Of a DNA stretch of 39,692 bases, positions 1 to 7,181 are shown piece by piece. The DNA comes from Saprospiraceae bacterium (GTDB lineage: Bacteria > Bacteroidota > Bacteroidia > Chitinophagales > Saprospiraceae). The stretch covers positions 1 to 39,692 of the forward strand of contig JAHDFX010000025.1 in assembly GCA_020627965.1 (NCBI GenBank). The letters run 5' to 3'. Both the position numbers and the translations under genes were made by a program. Position 1 is the stretch's first letter. Every line of letters begins with the position of its first letter. Below the pieces are notes generated by a model, which was not told where the DNA came from, did no database searches, and was given only the letters and a program-made list of their open reading frames with translations.

Positions 1-796
1 TACACCTTTCAATAGCTTCTTCTTTTTCTTTAATTTTGCCTTCGATTTTGCCTTCGATTTTGCCTTCGATTTTGCCTTCTGCTCTAGCTGTATCTACTAC
101 ATTTTTAATATCTCTGTAAGTTTTTAAACTTTCCTCGTATTCTTTTCTCTCCTCTTCTGTAAATCCGGCTATTGCTGCAACTTCAAACAGTTTTTTGAAC
201 ACTCTTTCCTGTAATTCCTTAGGCCTGTCTTGTAGCTTTTGCAAATGAGTAAAAACATATAACCATTTGTCAAAGTGTGTTGTCAGCTCTGATTCTGCCT
301 TTTTGAACTTGGGCAACTCTATATAAATGAACTTTAATTTGTCGTAAAACACCTGGCACTTTTGATCTTTTAACTCGATGACATGCAACAGGTCTTTATC
401 CTCCTTATGCTCATCAAATTCAAAATCTAAAATTCCTATAGAAAATACTGGGTCTAACTGATAATCCCAATCTCCCTTTTTCGCCTGTTCCTGAATCGGG
501 AAAGAGGAATAAAATACACTTCTGTCTTTGAAATAATTTTGCTTGGCTTTCTGCATCTCAACGATAAATCGTTCATCATTTTCTCCGATACAATAGATAT
601 CAAAGACTGCTTTCCTGTCAATTTCGTACTTCCCGAAATGCTCATTAGTCGAATAAGTAAGGTCTTTTATTTTTCGATTTGGTAGGATTTCATTCAAAAA
701 ATCAATCAATAGGTCTTTATTCGGCTCAGTACCAAATAATTTTTTGAACCCAAAATCGGTCAAAGGATTGATATATTTTTCTTCTGTATTTTTCAT
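1..796 (-). CDS. Rpn-family PD-(D/E)XK nuclease/putative transposase, partial (C-terminus beyond window)
   Basis: An open frame reads on the minus strand from an ATG at 796 to the left edge (265 codons). It begins MKNTEEKYINPLTDFGFKKL, followed by FGTEPNKDLLIDFLNEIL, the classic N-terminus of Rpn/PDDEXK_2 proteins. The nuclease core is visible: the FDIYC aspartate near residue 66 and the FIVEMQ glutamate near residue 77, followed by KDRSVFYSS. Members of this family are DNA endonucleases linked to recombination and are often called transposases; the cellular role is uncertain. Near the edge the protein enters an EGKI-repeat tail, which is also typical of the family. There is no partner gene. 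The family assignment is strong; the C-terminal end is unseen. Confidence 0.9.
   Translation of the reverse strand, partial: MKNTEEKYINPLTDFGFKKLFGTEPNKDLLIDFLNEILPNRKIKDLTYSTNEHFGKYEIDRKAVFDIYCIGENDERFIVEMQKAKQNYFKDRSVFYSSFPIQEQAKKGDWDYQLDPVFSIGILDFEFDEHKEDKDLLHVIELKDQKCQVFYDKLKFIYIELPKFKKAESELTTHFDKWLYVFTHLQKLQDRPKELQERVFKKLFEVAAIAGFTEEERKEYEESLKTYRDIKNVVDTARAEGKIEGKIEGKIEGKIKEKEEAIERC
33..80 (-). repeat. 12-bp tandem repeat coding for EGKI units
   Basis: Four consecutive copies of a 12-bp unit (ATTTTGCCTTCG on the plus strand; the last copy ends in T) lie inside the Rpn-like gene and encode EGKI four times. Multiples of 12 keep the frame, so slippage would only change the length of the charged tail. 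Confidence 0.85.
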
Positions 797-825
797 AAAT
801 TTTGCTATTGTCCTTACTACGCTAA

Positions 826-833
826 CAAAATTA
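826..833 (-). promoter_or_regulatory. Candidate -7 element of the Rpn-like gene
   Basis: TAATTTTG on the minus strand matches the Bacteroidota -7 consensus TAnnTTTG and lies about 30 bp upstream of the ATG at 796. I see no convincing -33 TTTG. Confidence 0.35.
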
Positions 834-1026
834 AGGGTTTTTCTGTTTTATCGCTCGGTTTTCTTGTTTTTATTGGTGGAAGTGAACAACTGGATACACG
901 CACCAAAGCAAAGGTGCATATATATTTCATATCAACAAAGATATAGAATTCCAAATGATTACTTATTACTGATTTTCAGTGAAAAACAAATTAACAAACA
1001 TCGTATTTAAATATACACCAAGTTCT

Positions 1027-1061
1027 TTTAAGTGTTTAAAGTGGCTAAGTAAGCACTTAAA
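1027..1061 (-). terminator. Possible hairpin downstream of the alginate lyase gene
   Basis: TTTAAGTG and CACTTAAA form an 8-bp inverted repeat with a 19-nt loop, starting about 20 bp beyond the alginate lyase stop codon. It is AT-rich and lacks a clear U tract. The rest of 797-1083 shows nothing recognisable apart from the promoter candidate at 826-833. Confidence 0.25.
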
Positions 1062-1083
1062 GTAGATAATTAGATTCGATTTT

Positions 1084-3120
1084 TTACTTCTGCGGCGTAC
1101 CTGCACCTACCGTAGCTTCTCTAAACCATACTTCTGTGTAACAGCCATTTTCATATTGCTTCGCAATATCACCACCGTAAGTTTCCGCACCTGCACACCA
1201 AACCATATTTTTTTCAGGATCTTTTCCATTAGTTTGGTTATAAGCACCTTGTTTGAAATAAATCAACTCTCCTTTATAGGCTATTGCTCGTTCTGTACCA
1301 TCTTGTCCTATAGGCGCAAATATTTTCATTACCTGCGCTGGTCTATCTGATGGTTTGACATATTCAGATGCGATAAGGTTTTTAGTAAATGTTTTCGTTT
1401 CATGCCCATCACTTTTGAAGGTGAGATACATGATGCCTTTGTATACATTCACTTCATAACTAAATTCTTCCCCCAATTCTATACCGTCGGCAGGTTCTGG
1501 AGGATAATCATCTTTGCTTGTTCCAATGACAGACATATCATGCCCCCAAACAGCGCTGGAATAATCCCACCTTTTTGAATTATCGCCTTCAGTATTGATT
1601 TCATAATTCCAAAAAACGGAACCTTTAGTATGTCCAGGAAATTTCTTATAAAATATCTTTAAAGGTTCATTTTCATGTCCTTCTCCACTATGAATTTGCC
1701 CAATCACTGTTGAGTAAGACGCTGCTACTCTGGCATCGCCGGAAGTAGAAACTTGCATAACCCTACAAGTGCCTGTTAGTTTACCTCCTTGTTCTGGCGT
1801 CCACTGTCTTTTTTCGTGTAATTCGGTTCTTGTATTGCTCGAGTTTTTTGAAGTGACTCCGGAGTTTGGCGTTTTATAGACCACCCAACGCCTGGTACCG
1901 TCAATGACCGTATAGAAAAAATCTTTGTGCTCAAAGTCAACGAGATTTTCTACATTTGTTCCGTCTCCCATCAGCATTTTAAATTTATCCATAAAAGGAA
2001 TTACCTCACTAGGGTAGACTGTTTTTTTACTTAAGCCATCATTTGCCTGGAAATAACCTGCATTAGATATGGCATCGTTACTGACTTCTATGCTTGCTGA
2101 TTTAAACCAAACTTCAGCGTAGTTGCCATCTGCATATTGTTTTTGAATATCTCCGCCGTGGGTTTCAGCACCAGAACACCAGACTTTATTGACTGCCGGG
2201 TCTTTTCCATTAGTTTGATTATAAGAACCAAGTTTGAAAAACAGTCCCTCATCAGCATAGGCATTTGCACGTTCCACACCATCCTGACCTATGGGTACAA
2301 ATATTTTTTTGACTTGTTCCGGCATGTCTGAGCGTTCTGCATATTCAGAGGAGATGAGATTTTTAGTAAATGTTTTGGTCTCGTGTCCTTTACTCGTGAA
2401 TGTGAGGTACATCACTCCCTTCTTCACTTCTACTTCATAACTCAGCTCTTCCCCCAAAGCTATACCATCTTTCGGTTCCTCTGGATAAGTATTTTTTGCG
2501 GTTCCAAGATCAGAAAAATCGTAGCCCCAGACAGGGTAAGAATAATCCCACCGTCCAGAATTGTCATCGCCAGCTGTATTGATTTCATAATTCCAAAAAA
2601 CGGAACCTTTAGTATGCCCAGGGAATTTTTTGTAGAATATTTTTAATGGTTCATTCTCATGCCCATCTGCACTATGAATCTGACCAATAACGACTGAGTA
2701 TGTAGCGGCTACCCTGGCATCTCCTGTAGTTGCTACATTCATTACCTTAAGCGTAGCTGTCAATTTAGCATCGGTCATTGGTGACCATTTTTTCAATTGA
2801 GCTAATTCTGTTCTTGTATTGTTTGAAGTACCGTGAGTATTCCCGGCATTAGGTGTCTTGAAAACAACCCAGTCTTTTTTGCCATCATTGGTCGTAAAAA
2901 AGAAATCTTTATGATCCAGATTGATTGCCTTTCCAGCATTAGAACCATCTCCTAAAATCAGATTCCACTGATCGAAAAATGATATAACATCACTCGGATA
3001 AGCCGCTTTTTGTCCGCTTGCTTTGTCCCCATCTTTAGCTGTATTGGAACAACTGTTGAGTGATAAGAAAATACTAAGGATAAAGAGGGTTGATAATGAT
3101 ATGATGATTTGCTTATTCAT
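1084..3120 (-). CDS. Lipoprotein with two tandem PL7-type alginate lyase domains
   Basis: The 678-residue protein has a lipoprotein signal (hydrophobic stretch, then LNSC with the lipid cysteine at residue 24). Two homologous domains of about 310 residues follow (roughly 42-350 and 370-675), offset by 328 residues. Each carries the polysaccharide lyase family 7 signatures: RTEL (R103 and R431), QIH (Q147/H149 and Q475/H477), and a FKxGxYNQ motif near the domain end that holds the catalytic tyrosine. The family cleaves alginate by beta-elimination. The signal implies attachment to a membrane, probably the outer one. The two domains are close to each other in DNA as well as protein, which points to recent internal duplication. 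There are no SusC/D or other polysaccharide-locus genes next to it. The PL7 call is from motifs; exact substrate preference cannot be read. Confidence 0.87.
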   Translation of the reverse strand: MNKQIIISLSTLFILSIFLSLNSCSNTAKDGDKASGQKAAYPSDVISFFDQWNLILGDGSNAGKAINLDHKDFFFTTNDGKKDWVVFKTPNAGNTHGTSNNTRTELAQLKKWSPMTDAKLTATLKVMNVATTGDARVAATYSVVIGQIHSADGHENEPLKIFYKKFPGHTKGSVFWNYEINTAGDDNSGRWDYSYPVWGYDFSDLGTAKNTYPEEPKDGIALGEELSYEVEVKKGVMYLTFTSKGHETKTFTKNLISSEYAERSDMPEQVKKIFVPIGQDGVERANAYADEGLFFKLGSYNQTNGKDPAVNKVWCSGAETHGGDIQKQYADGNYAEVWFKSASIEVSNDAISNAGYFQANDGLSKKTVYPSEVIPFMDKFKMLMGDGTNVENLVDFEHKDFFYTVIDGTRRWVVYKTPNSGVTSKNSSNTRTELHEKRQWTPEQGGKLTGTCRVMQVSTSGDARVAASYSTVIGQIHSGEGHENEPLKIFYKKFPGHTKGSVFWNYEINTEGDNSKRWDYSSAVWGHDMSVIGTSKDDYPPEPADGIELGEEFSYEVNVYKGIMYLTFKSDGHETKTFTKNLIASEYVKPSDRPAQVMKIFAPIGQDGTERAIAYKGELIYFKQGAYNQTNGKDPEKNMVWCAGAETYGGDIAKQYENGCYTEVWFREATVGAGTPQK

Positions 3121-3289
3121 TTTTTTATTCTTTGATTTGCATTGCCTAAGTTACAGCTATTTTGGGTAACCTCCCAATAGTCAGGAGTCTAACTTTCTTT
3201 GTAGACAAACTCTCATTTTTTACCATAAAAGAGTCAATTTGTGCCGTTTATAATTAGCAAGCTAGTAAAACCGTTTAAAGTTAATTATC

Positions 3290-3297
3290 TAACTTTG
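3290..3297 (+). promoter_or_regulatory. Candidate -7 element for the Gfo/Idh/MocA gene
   Basis: TAACTTTG fits TAnnTTTG exactly, in the 229-bp gap between two divergent genes and about 50 bp before the TTG start at 3350. No TTTG lies at the expected -33 distance. Confidence 0.4.
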
Positions 3298-3349
3298 CCA
3301 GCCTGAATACATTGTAAACTAAATTTTTGATAATCATTTACTTATTCTT

Positions 3350-4378
3350 TTGACTGATACAACTATAAAATTCGCCGTTATCGGCTGTGGACATATTGGC
3401 AAACGCCATGCCCGCACTATTCGTATTCATCCTGAGGCGGAACTCGTTGCTTTATGCGATATTTTACCAAAAGCGACTTTAGAGCTGGAAGATTTTGACG
3501 TTGCTTTTTTTGATAAGCTGGAGACTTTGTTGAATAGCGATATAGATGTGGATGTTATCAGCATTTGTACGCCTAATGATCTACATACGCAACAAAGTAT
3601 TTTATCTTTAAACGCAGGTAAACATGTCGTTTGTGAAAAACCGATGGGGCTAAGTAAAGCTAATTGTGAGGCTGTCATTCACAAAGCACTCAATGTTGGC
3701 AAACAGGTTTTTTGTGTTATGCAAAACCGCTATTCTCCACCGGCAGTGTGGCTGAAAAAATTGGTTAATGAAGAGCATTTAGGCAACATTCATACGGTGC
3801 AGATCAATTGTTACTGGAATCGGGATGATCGTTATTATACTAAAAACGGTAAAGCGCATCCCTGGCATGGCAAACTCGAAAAAGATGGCGGACCATTGTT
3901 TACTCAATTTTCGCATTATGTAGATTTGATGTATTGGTTATTTGGGGATATTGATGACATTCAGGCACGTTTTGATAATTTTACTCATCAACATTCTACA
4001 GAGTTTGAAGATGCTGGTTTTGTCAATTTTCGTTTTATCAATGGTGGAATTGGCAGTTTTAATTACTCTACAGCAACCTGGGGACAGAATATGGAAACCA
4101 GCATCACCGTAACAGGAAGCAAAGGCAGTGTACGTATCGGTGGTCAGTATATGGATAAAGTCGAGTATTGCCATATTGATGGCTATGAAATGCCTGAACT
4201 TAGCCCAGTCAATCCTGCCAATGATTATGGAACTTATAAAGGCTCTGCCAATAATCATGGTCATGTATTTGCCAATGTAATTGATGTCCTGAAAAACCGA
4301 ACGACTATTACGACCAATGCTATGGAAGGCATGAAAGTCGTAGAAATGATCGAACGGATGTATGCTTTGCGAGATTAG
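3350..4378 (+). CDS. Gfo/Idh/MocA-family NAD(P)-dependent oxidoreductase
   Basis: The 342-residue protein has an N-terminal Rossmann fold with GCGHIGKRHA, then the family's CEKP motif with the catalytic lysine at residue 97. The C-terminal half contains a DGGPLFTQFSHYVDLMYWLF stretch, which resembles the UDP-N-acetylglucosamine-uronate oxidase subgroup (WlbA/WbpB). That subgroup oxidises C3 of a nucleotide sugar during surface-polysaccharide synthesis, so such a role is possible, but no other sugar-nucleotide genes are nearby. The start appears to be TTG: the frame is closed by a stop at 3320 and no ATG occurs before the conserved N-terminus. The gene meets the TRIC gene tail to tail, sharing 4 bp (TTAG). 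Confidence 0.88.
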   Translation: MTDTTIKFAVIGCGHIGKRHARTIRIHPEAELVALCDILPKATLELEDFDVAFFDKLETLLNSDIDVDVISICTPNDLHTQQSILSLNAGKHVVCEKPMGLSKANCEAVIHKALNVGKQVFCVMQNRYSPPAVWLKKLVNEEHLGNIHTVQINCYWNRDDRYYTKNGKAHPWHGKLEKDGGPLFTQFSHYVDLMYWLFGDIDDIQARFDNFTHQHSTEFEDAGFVNFRFINGGIGSFNYSTATWGQNMETSITVTGSKGSVRIGGQYMDKVEYCHIDGYEMPELSPVNPANDYGTYKGSANNHGHVFANVIDVLKNRTTITTNAMEGMKVVEMIERMYALRD

Positions 4379-4986
4379 TTTTTACCAGGATTAAAAGGCA
4401 ATCCCCAGTTATTTCTGACGGCTAAATAACGGATGATAATCACCACACTCATTGCGATAAGCATATTCCATACTGTGCCTGGCATAATAGCTTCAAAAAT
4501 CAGGAATACGACTCCGCCCAATAAACAGGCGCTGGCATATATCTCTTTTCTGAAAATAAGTGGGACTTCGTTCGACAAAACATCCCGCATCACACCGCCA
4601 AATACTGCTGAAACGATTCCCATCATTACAGCAATAGCGGGAGATAAACCAACACCCAGCGTTTTTTGTAAACCCAGAATAGTAAACAAAGCTATGCCTA
4701 TGGTATCGAATAAAAACATGCTTTTTCTCAGCTTAGCAATTGTGTTTTGAAAGAAATAACATAGAGGCAAAGCCGTCAGGATGACTAAGAGATAATTTCC
4801 GTCTTTCATCCAGCCTACAGGGGTTTCTCCGATGAGCACATCCCGCAAAGTCCCCCCTCCTACTGCAGTGACTAATCCTAAAATAAAAGCTCCAACCAAG
4901 TCAAACTTTTTTTCTACCGCAGCCAATACACCGCTTATTGCAAAAACGAGTGTTCCAATTAAATCTATGATGTAGATCAAATTCAT
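4375..4986 (-). CDS. TRIC-type cation channel family membrane protein (formerly UPF0126)
   Basis: The 203-residue protein has about seven hydrophobic segments in two homologous halves. The GGGTLRD motif at 43-49 is mirrored by GGVMRDV in the second half, the hallmark of the trimeric intracellular cation channel family (YadS/YicG in E. coli). Bacterial members are inner-membrane potassium-permeable channels of unclear physiological role. The last bases overlap the convergent oxidoreductase gene by 4 bp. A -7-like element sits only 4 nt before the ATG. Confidence 0.9.
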   Translation of the reverse strand: MNLIYIIDLIGTLVFAISGVLAAVEKKFDLVGAFILGLVTAVGGGTLRDVLIGETPVGWMKDGNYLLVILTALPLCYFFQNTIAKLRKSMFLFDTIGIALFTILGLQKTLGVGLSPAIAVMMGIVSAVFGGVMRDVLSNEVPLIFRKEIYASACLLGGVVFLIFEAIMPGTVWNMLIAMSVVIIIRYLAVRNNWGLPFNPGKN

Positions 4987-4990
4987 CTGG

Positions 4991-4998
4991 CAAAATTA
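4991..4998 (-). promoter_or_regulatory. Candidate -7 element; would give a near-leaderless TRIC mRNA
   Basis: TAATTTTG on the minus strand is separated from the ATG at 4986 by only 4 nt (CCAG). If used, transcription would begin at or next to the start codon. No good -33 TTTG was found. Confidence 0.4.
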
Positions 4999-5079
4999 AA
5001 CCAGAATCACTATTTTTATCTAGCAATTTGAAACAAAATTTCAAAATACATGTTTATACATTAAATTACATTTTTAATT

Positions 5080-5964
5080 ATGGATAGGAAAAATTTTATC
5101 AAGAAAACTATCTTAGGGACAACAGCGACCTTAGCAGGTGTATCTAGTCTTAATGCATCTAAAAAAGAGACAAAAAAAAGCACCTACGACAAGTTGATGG
5201 AGCAAGTTGGATTCAATCATTTACCTAATAAGGAAATAAAAGGCATGAAATCAGTATTACACAAAGCCGACAGCAGAGGATTAGCCAATCATGGCTGGTT
5301 ACAATCGCGTCATTCATTCAGCTTTGCAAATTATCATAATCCCGAACGGATGCATTTTGGTGTATTGCGTGTATTGAATGATGATATAGTAGCGCCAGGG
5401 AGAGGTTTTGGTAAGCATCCGCATGATAACATGGAAATTATTTCTATTCCCTTAGAAGGTGATTTGGAACATAAAGACAGCATGGATAATACGGCTGTGA
5501 TCCGTCAGGGCGACGTGCAGGTAATGAGTGCAGGAACAGGAATTTTCCATAGTGAATTTAATCGTCATAAAGATCAGGCGGTGAAATTTCTTCAAATATG
5601 GATGTTTCCTAAGCAACGTAATGTACAGCCTCGTTATGACCAAATCACGTTAAAAAATCAGCATCTAAAGAACCAGTTTCACCAAATTCTTTCTCCAAAT
5701 GCAGATGATGCTGGTGTATGGGTACATCAAAATGCCTGGTTCCATTTGGGTAATCTGGAAGAAGGTTTTAATGACAATTATACGGTAAAAACTAAAGGTA
5801 ATGGTGTTTATGCATTCATCATTGAAGGGCAGGTGAAGATCGCCGGGCAGGAACTGGAAGCTAGAGATGGTTTTGGTGTATGGGATACGGAAGAGATCAG
5901 TATAGAGGCACATTGCGGAAACGCAAAAGTATTATTGATGGATGTGCCCATGTCTTTGGCTTAG
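5080..5964 (+). CDS. Pirin-family (YhhW-type) cupin protein with an N-terminal export-like signal
   Basis: The 294-residue protein has a pirin/YhhW-type bicupin from about residue 55 to the end. The metal site is visible: HPHDNME in the first cupin, then GTGIFHSEFN with the third histidine and the glutamate. Relatives of this type include quercetin 2,3-dioxygenase-like enzymes, although most pirins have unknown substrates. The unusual part is the N-terminus: MDRKNFIKK followed by a hydrophobic TILGTTATLAG stretch and about 30 linker residues. It looks like the Tat-type or lipid-independent signals of Bacteroidota oxidoreductases, whereas pirins normally start at the cupin. The arginine pair is R-K rather than R-R, so Tat export is an inference. 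It converges with the small lipoprotein gene, leaving 19 bp. Confidence 0.85.
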   Translation: MDRKNFIKKTILGTTATLAGVSSLNASKKETKKSTYDKLMEQVGFNHLPNKEIKGMKSVLHKADSRGLANHGWLQSRHSFSFANYHNPERMHFGVLRVLNDDIVAPGRGFGKHPHDNMEIISIPLEGDLEHKDSMDNTAVIRQGDVQVMSAGTGIFHSEFNRHKDQAVKFLQIWMFPKQRNVQPRYDQITLKNQHLKNQFHQILSPNADDAGVWVHQNAWFHLGNLEEGFNDNYTVKTKGNGVYAFIIEGQVKIAGQELEARDGFGVWDTEEISIEAHCGNAKVLLMDVPMSLA

Positions 5965-5983
5965 AGGTAATTCATGAATTAAC

Positions 5984-6373
5984 CTATTGTTCTGATTCTT
6001 TCGTTTTCTGTATCAATTCATCAATATTGATATCTACCAGCCATTTCTCGTCCTGTTTTACAAACGGAACTTCAAATTTATCCCCATTCGGATCACAACA
6101 AAAACGACATTGAGCTACAGTCTCCTGAATAGAGCATTTGATATTCTCTACTGTCATTTCCAATTTGGTATCCACTCCCATCTCTATCATGCTGGCGGTT
6201 CGGTAGGCCAAGAAACGTTTGGTACTCTCTGTACCTAACTGACCAGCACGATAATTATCCCCTTCACTCATTAAAGTAATAAACTCACGGGTAATATTTT
6301 TTAATTCTTTTTTATCGGCTGAACAAGCAGTCATTAAAAAGATGAGACATAAAAAACCAAGTATCCTTATCAT
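5984..6373 (-). CDS. Small lipoprotein, DUF4878-like
   Basis: The 129-residue protein starts with a lipoprotein signal ending in LMTAC (lipid cysteine at residue 17). The rest resembles the NTF2-like/DUF4878 group of small Bacteroidota lipoproteins: a helical start (ITREFITLMSEGDN), a central conserved region with CRFCCDPNGD, and a closing strand pair ending EKWLVDIN. A cluster of three cysteines (CRFCC) plus an earlier Cys may form disulfides outside the cytoplasm. Function is unknown; the DUF assignment is from general resemblance. Confidence 0.75.
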   Translation of the reverse strand: MIRILGFLCLIFLMTACSADKKELKNITREFITLMSEGDNYRAGQLGTESTKRFLAYRTASMIEMGVDTKLEMTVENIKCSIQETVAQCRFCCDPNGDKFEVPFVKQDEKWLVDINIDELIQKTKESEQ

Positions 6374-6394
6374 TATGTTGGATTAAGTTCAGGA

Positions 6395-6402
6395 CAAAAA
6401 TA
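6395..6402 (-). promoter_or_regulatory. Candidate -7 element for the small lipoprotein gene
   Basis: TATTTTTG on the minus strand fits TAnnTTTG, 21 bp upstream of the ATG at 6373. Confidence 0.35.
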
Positions 6403-6438
6403 GAATAATTCGGGTAAGATGGTCTATGAATCAGCTTA

Positions 6439-6864
6439 CTATTTTTGAAGAGGACGGGCAAACCAAAAAATAATTCTGACTTTATCCGGTGTTCCATGGC
6501 GTGAAAACCATTCAGGCTCTAAATAAAAATCTTCATCTTCAGGGTTATTTTCAATATAATCTATTAACTCTTCCAGCGTCATCCAGCTCTTGTTGAGTAA
6601 TTCCAATGATTTGGAAGCCCCTTGGTAATACTCCATAAGTTCCGGCGATATATCAGGCGGTAATCCACGTTCTCCACTAGCTTTAAGCAAAGCATTTACT
6701 GTAGATTGGTCGCCCGGAATATAGCGAGATTGAGGGGCATATTCCGGCTCTCCTTTTTTATGATACCTGGGATGTCTGAAACTGGGGTTTTTTAATAATG
6801 GCTCAGGTAATACCCAATCTTCATTAATACAGATTTCAATGTATAAATAACCTCTGTCTTTCAT
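6439..6864 (-). CDS. Hypothetical protein, 141 aa, no recognised family
   Basis: The soluble, acidic-and-aromatic protein begins MKDRGYLYIEICINEDWVLP. It has no signal peptide or membrane segment. Its C-terminus has a strand-like stretch (KVRIIFWFARPL) after an acidic region (ENNPEDEDFYLEPEWF). Single small proteins with many W/Y/E residues are often immunity or toxin-associated factors, but no toxin gene is next to it, so that is speculation. Coding is supported by a sustained open frame and normal composition. It lies 66 bp upstream of the lipoprotein gene on the same strand and might be co-transcribed with it. Its upstream side carries a MITE-like element. Confidence 0.7.
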   Translation of the reverse strand: MKDRGYLYIEICINEDWVLPEPLLKNPSFRHPRYHKKGEPEYAPQSRYIPGDQSTVNALLKASGERGLPPDISPELMEYYQGASKSLELLNKSWMTLEELIDYIENNPEDEDFYLEPEWFSRHGTPDKVRIIFWFARPLQK

Positions 6865-6914
6865 GACTTGCTATAATATTATTACTACTTCGTTTTGGAT
6901 CGAATTAATCAAAT

Positions 6915-7091
6915 AAGTAATCGGACAGAATTAGGTATAAATTAATGAAGAGTAGATTTTTTCAGTAATCAAGGCGCTGAAATGTGAGCTATGCCTTTCC
7001 CGATAGCTATCGGGAAGTGAATATTTTAGCAACGCTGAGTACTGGTAAAAAGATGCCTTCATAAATCATAGATAATTCTGTCCGATTACTT
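6915..7091. mobile_element. MITE-like 177-bp inverted-repeat element
   Basis: A perfect 19-bp terminal inverted repeat, AAGTAATCGGACAGAATTA at 6915-6933 with its reverse complement at 7073-7091, encloses a segment that is itself an imperfect palindrome. Both arms contain ATGAAG, a T-run and CAGTA in the same order, and they meet at the 20-nt palindrome at 6997-7016. It contains no ORF. No clear target-site duplication is visible: the flanks are TCAAAT on the left and GTTGCC on the right. The size, terminal repeats and lack of coding sequence suggest a non-autonomous mobile element; a large structured RNA is the alternative. Confidence 0.6.
6997..7016. repeat. 20-nt perfect palindrome, core TCCCGATA-GC-TATCGGGA
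   Basis: This palindrome is the apex of the 6915-7091 element. Its 18-nt core matches a second intergenic palindrome at 32465-32482 in all but the two central bases, which marks it as a dispersed palindromic repeat. Confidence 0.8.
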
Positions 7092-7093
7092 GT

Positions 7094-7127
7094 TGCCTTA
7101 AAAATAATATAAATTATTTTTAAGGCA
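7094..7127. promoter_or_regulatory. Perfect 15-bp inverted repeat upstream of the RNase Z-like gene
   Basis: TGCCTTAAAAATAAT (7094-7108) and its exact reverse complement (7113-7127) flank a 4-nt loop. The repeat starts 3 bp beyond the MITE-like element and ends 54 bp before the ATG at 7182. It could be an operator, a 5'-UTR hairpin, or a bidirectional terminator whose T-runs lie inside the stem. Nothing decides between these. Confidence 0.5.
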
Positions 7128-7181
7128 GCCAGTACATTGAATCATTTTTGCATCTTGTTTGTTATTCTCCAAAATAATAAA

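Noticed and set aside
744-1010. Plus-strand 88-codon frame
   Set aside because: It starts inside the Rpn-like gene on the other strand and runs through AT-rich non-coding DNA with no family resemblance.
6312-6497. Minus-strand 61-codon frame between the small lipoprotein and the orphan gene
   Set aside because: It overlaps the ends of both genes in another frame and shows no motif.
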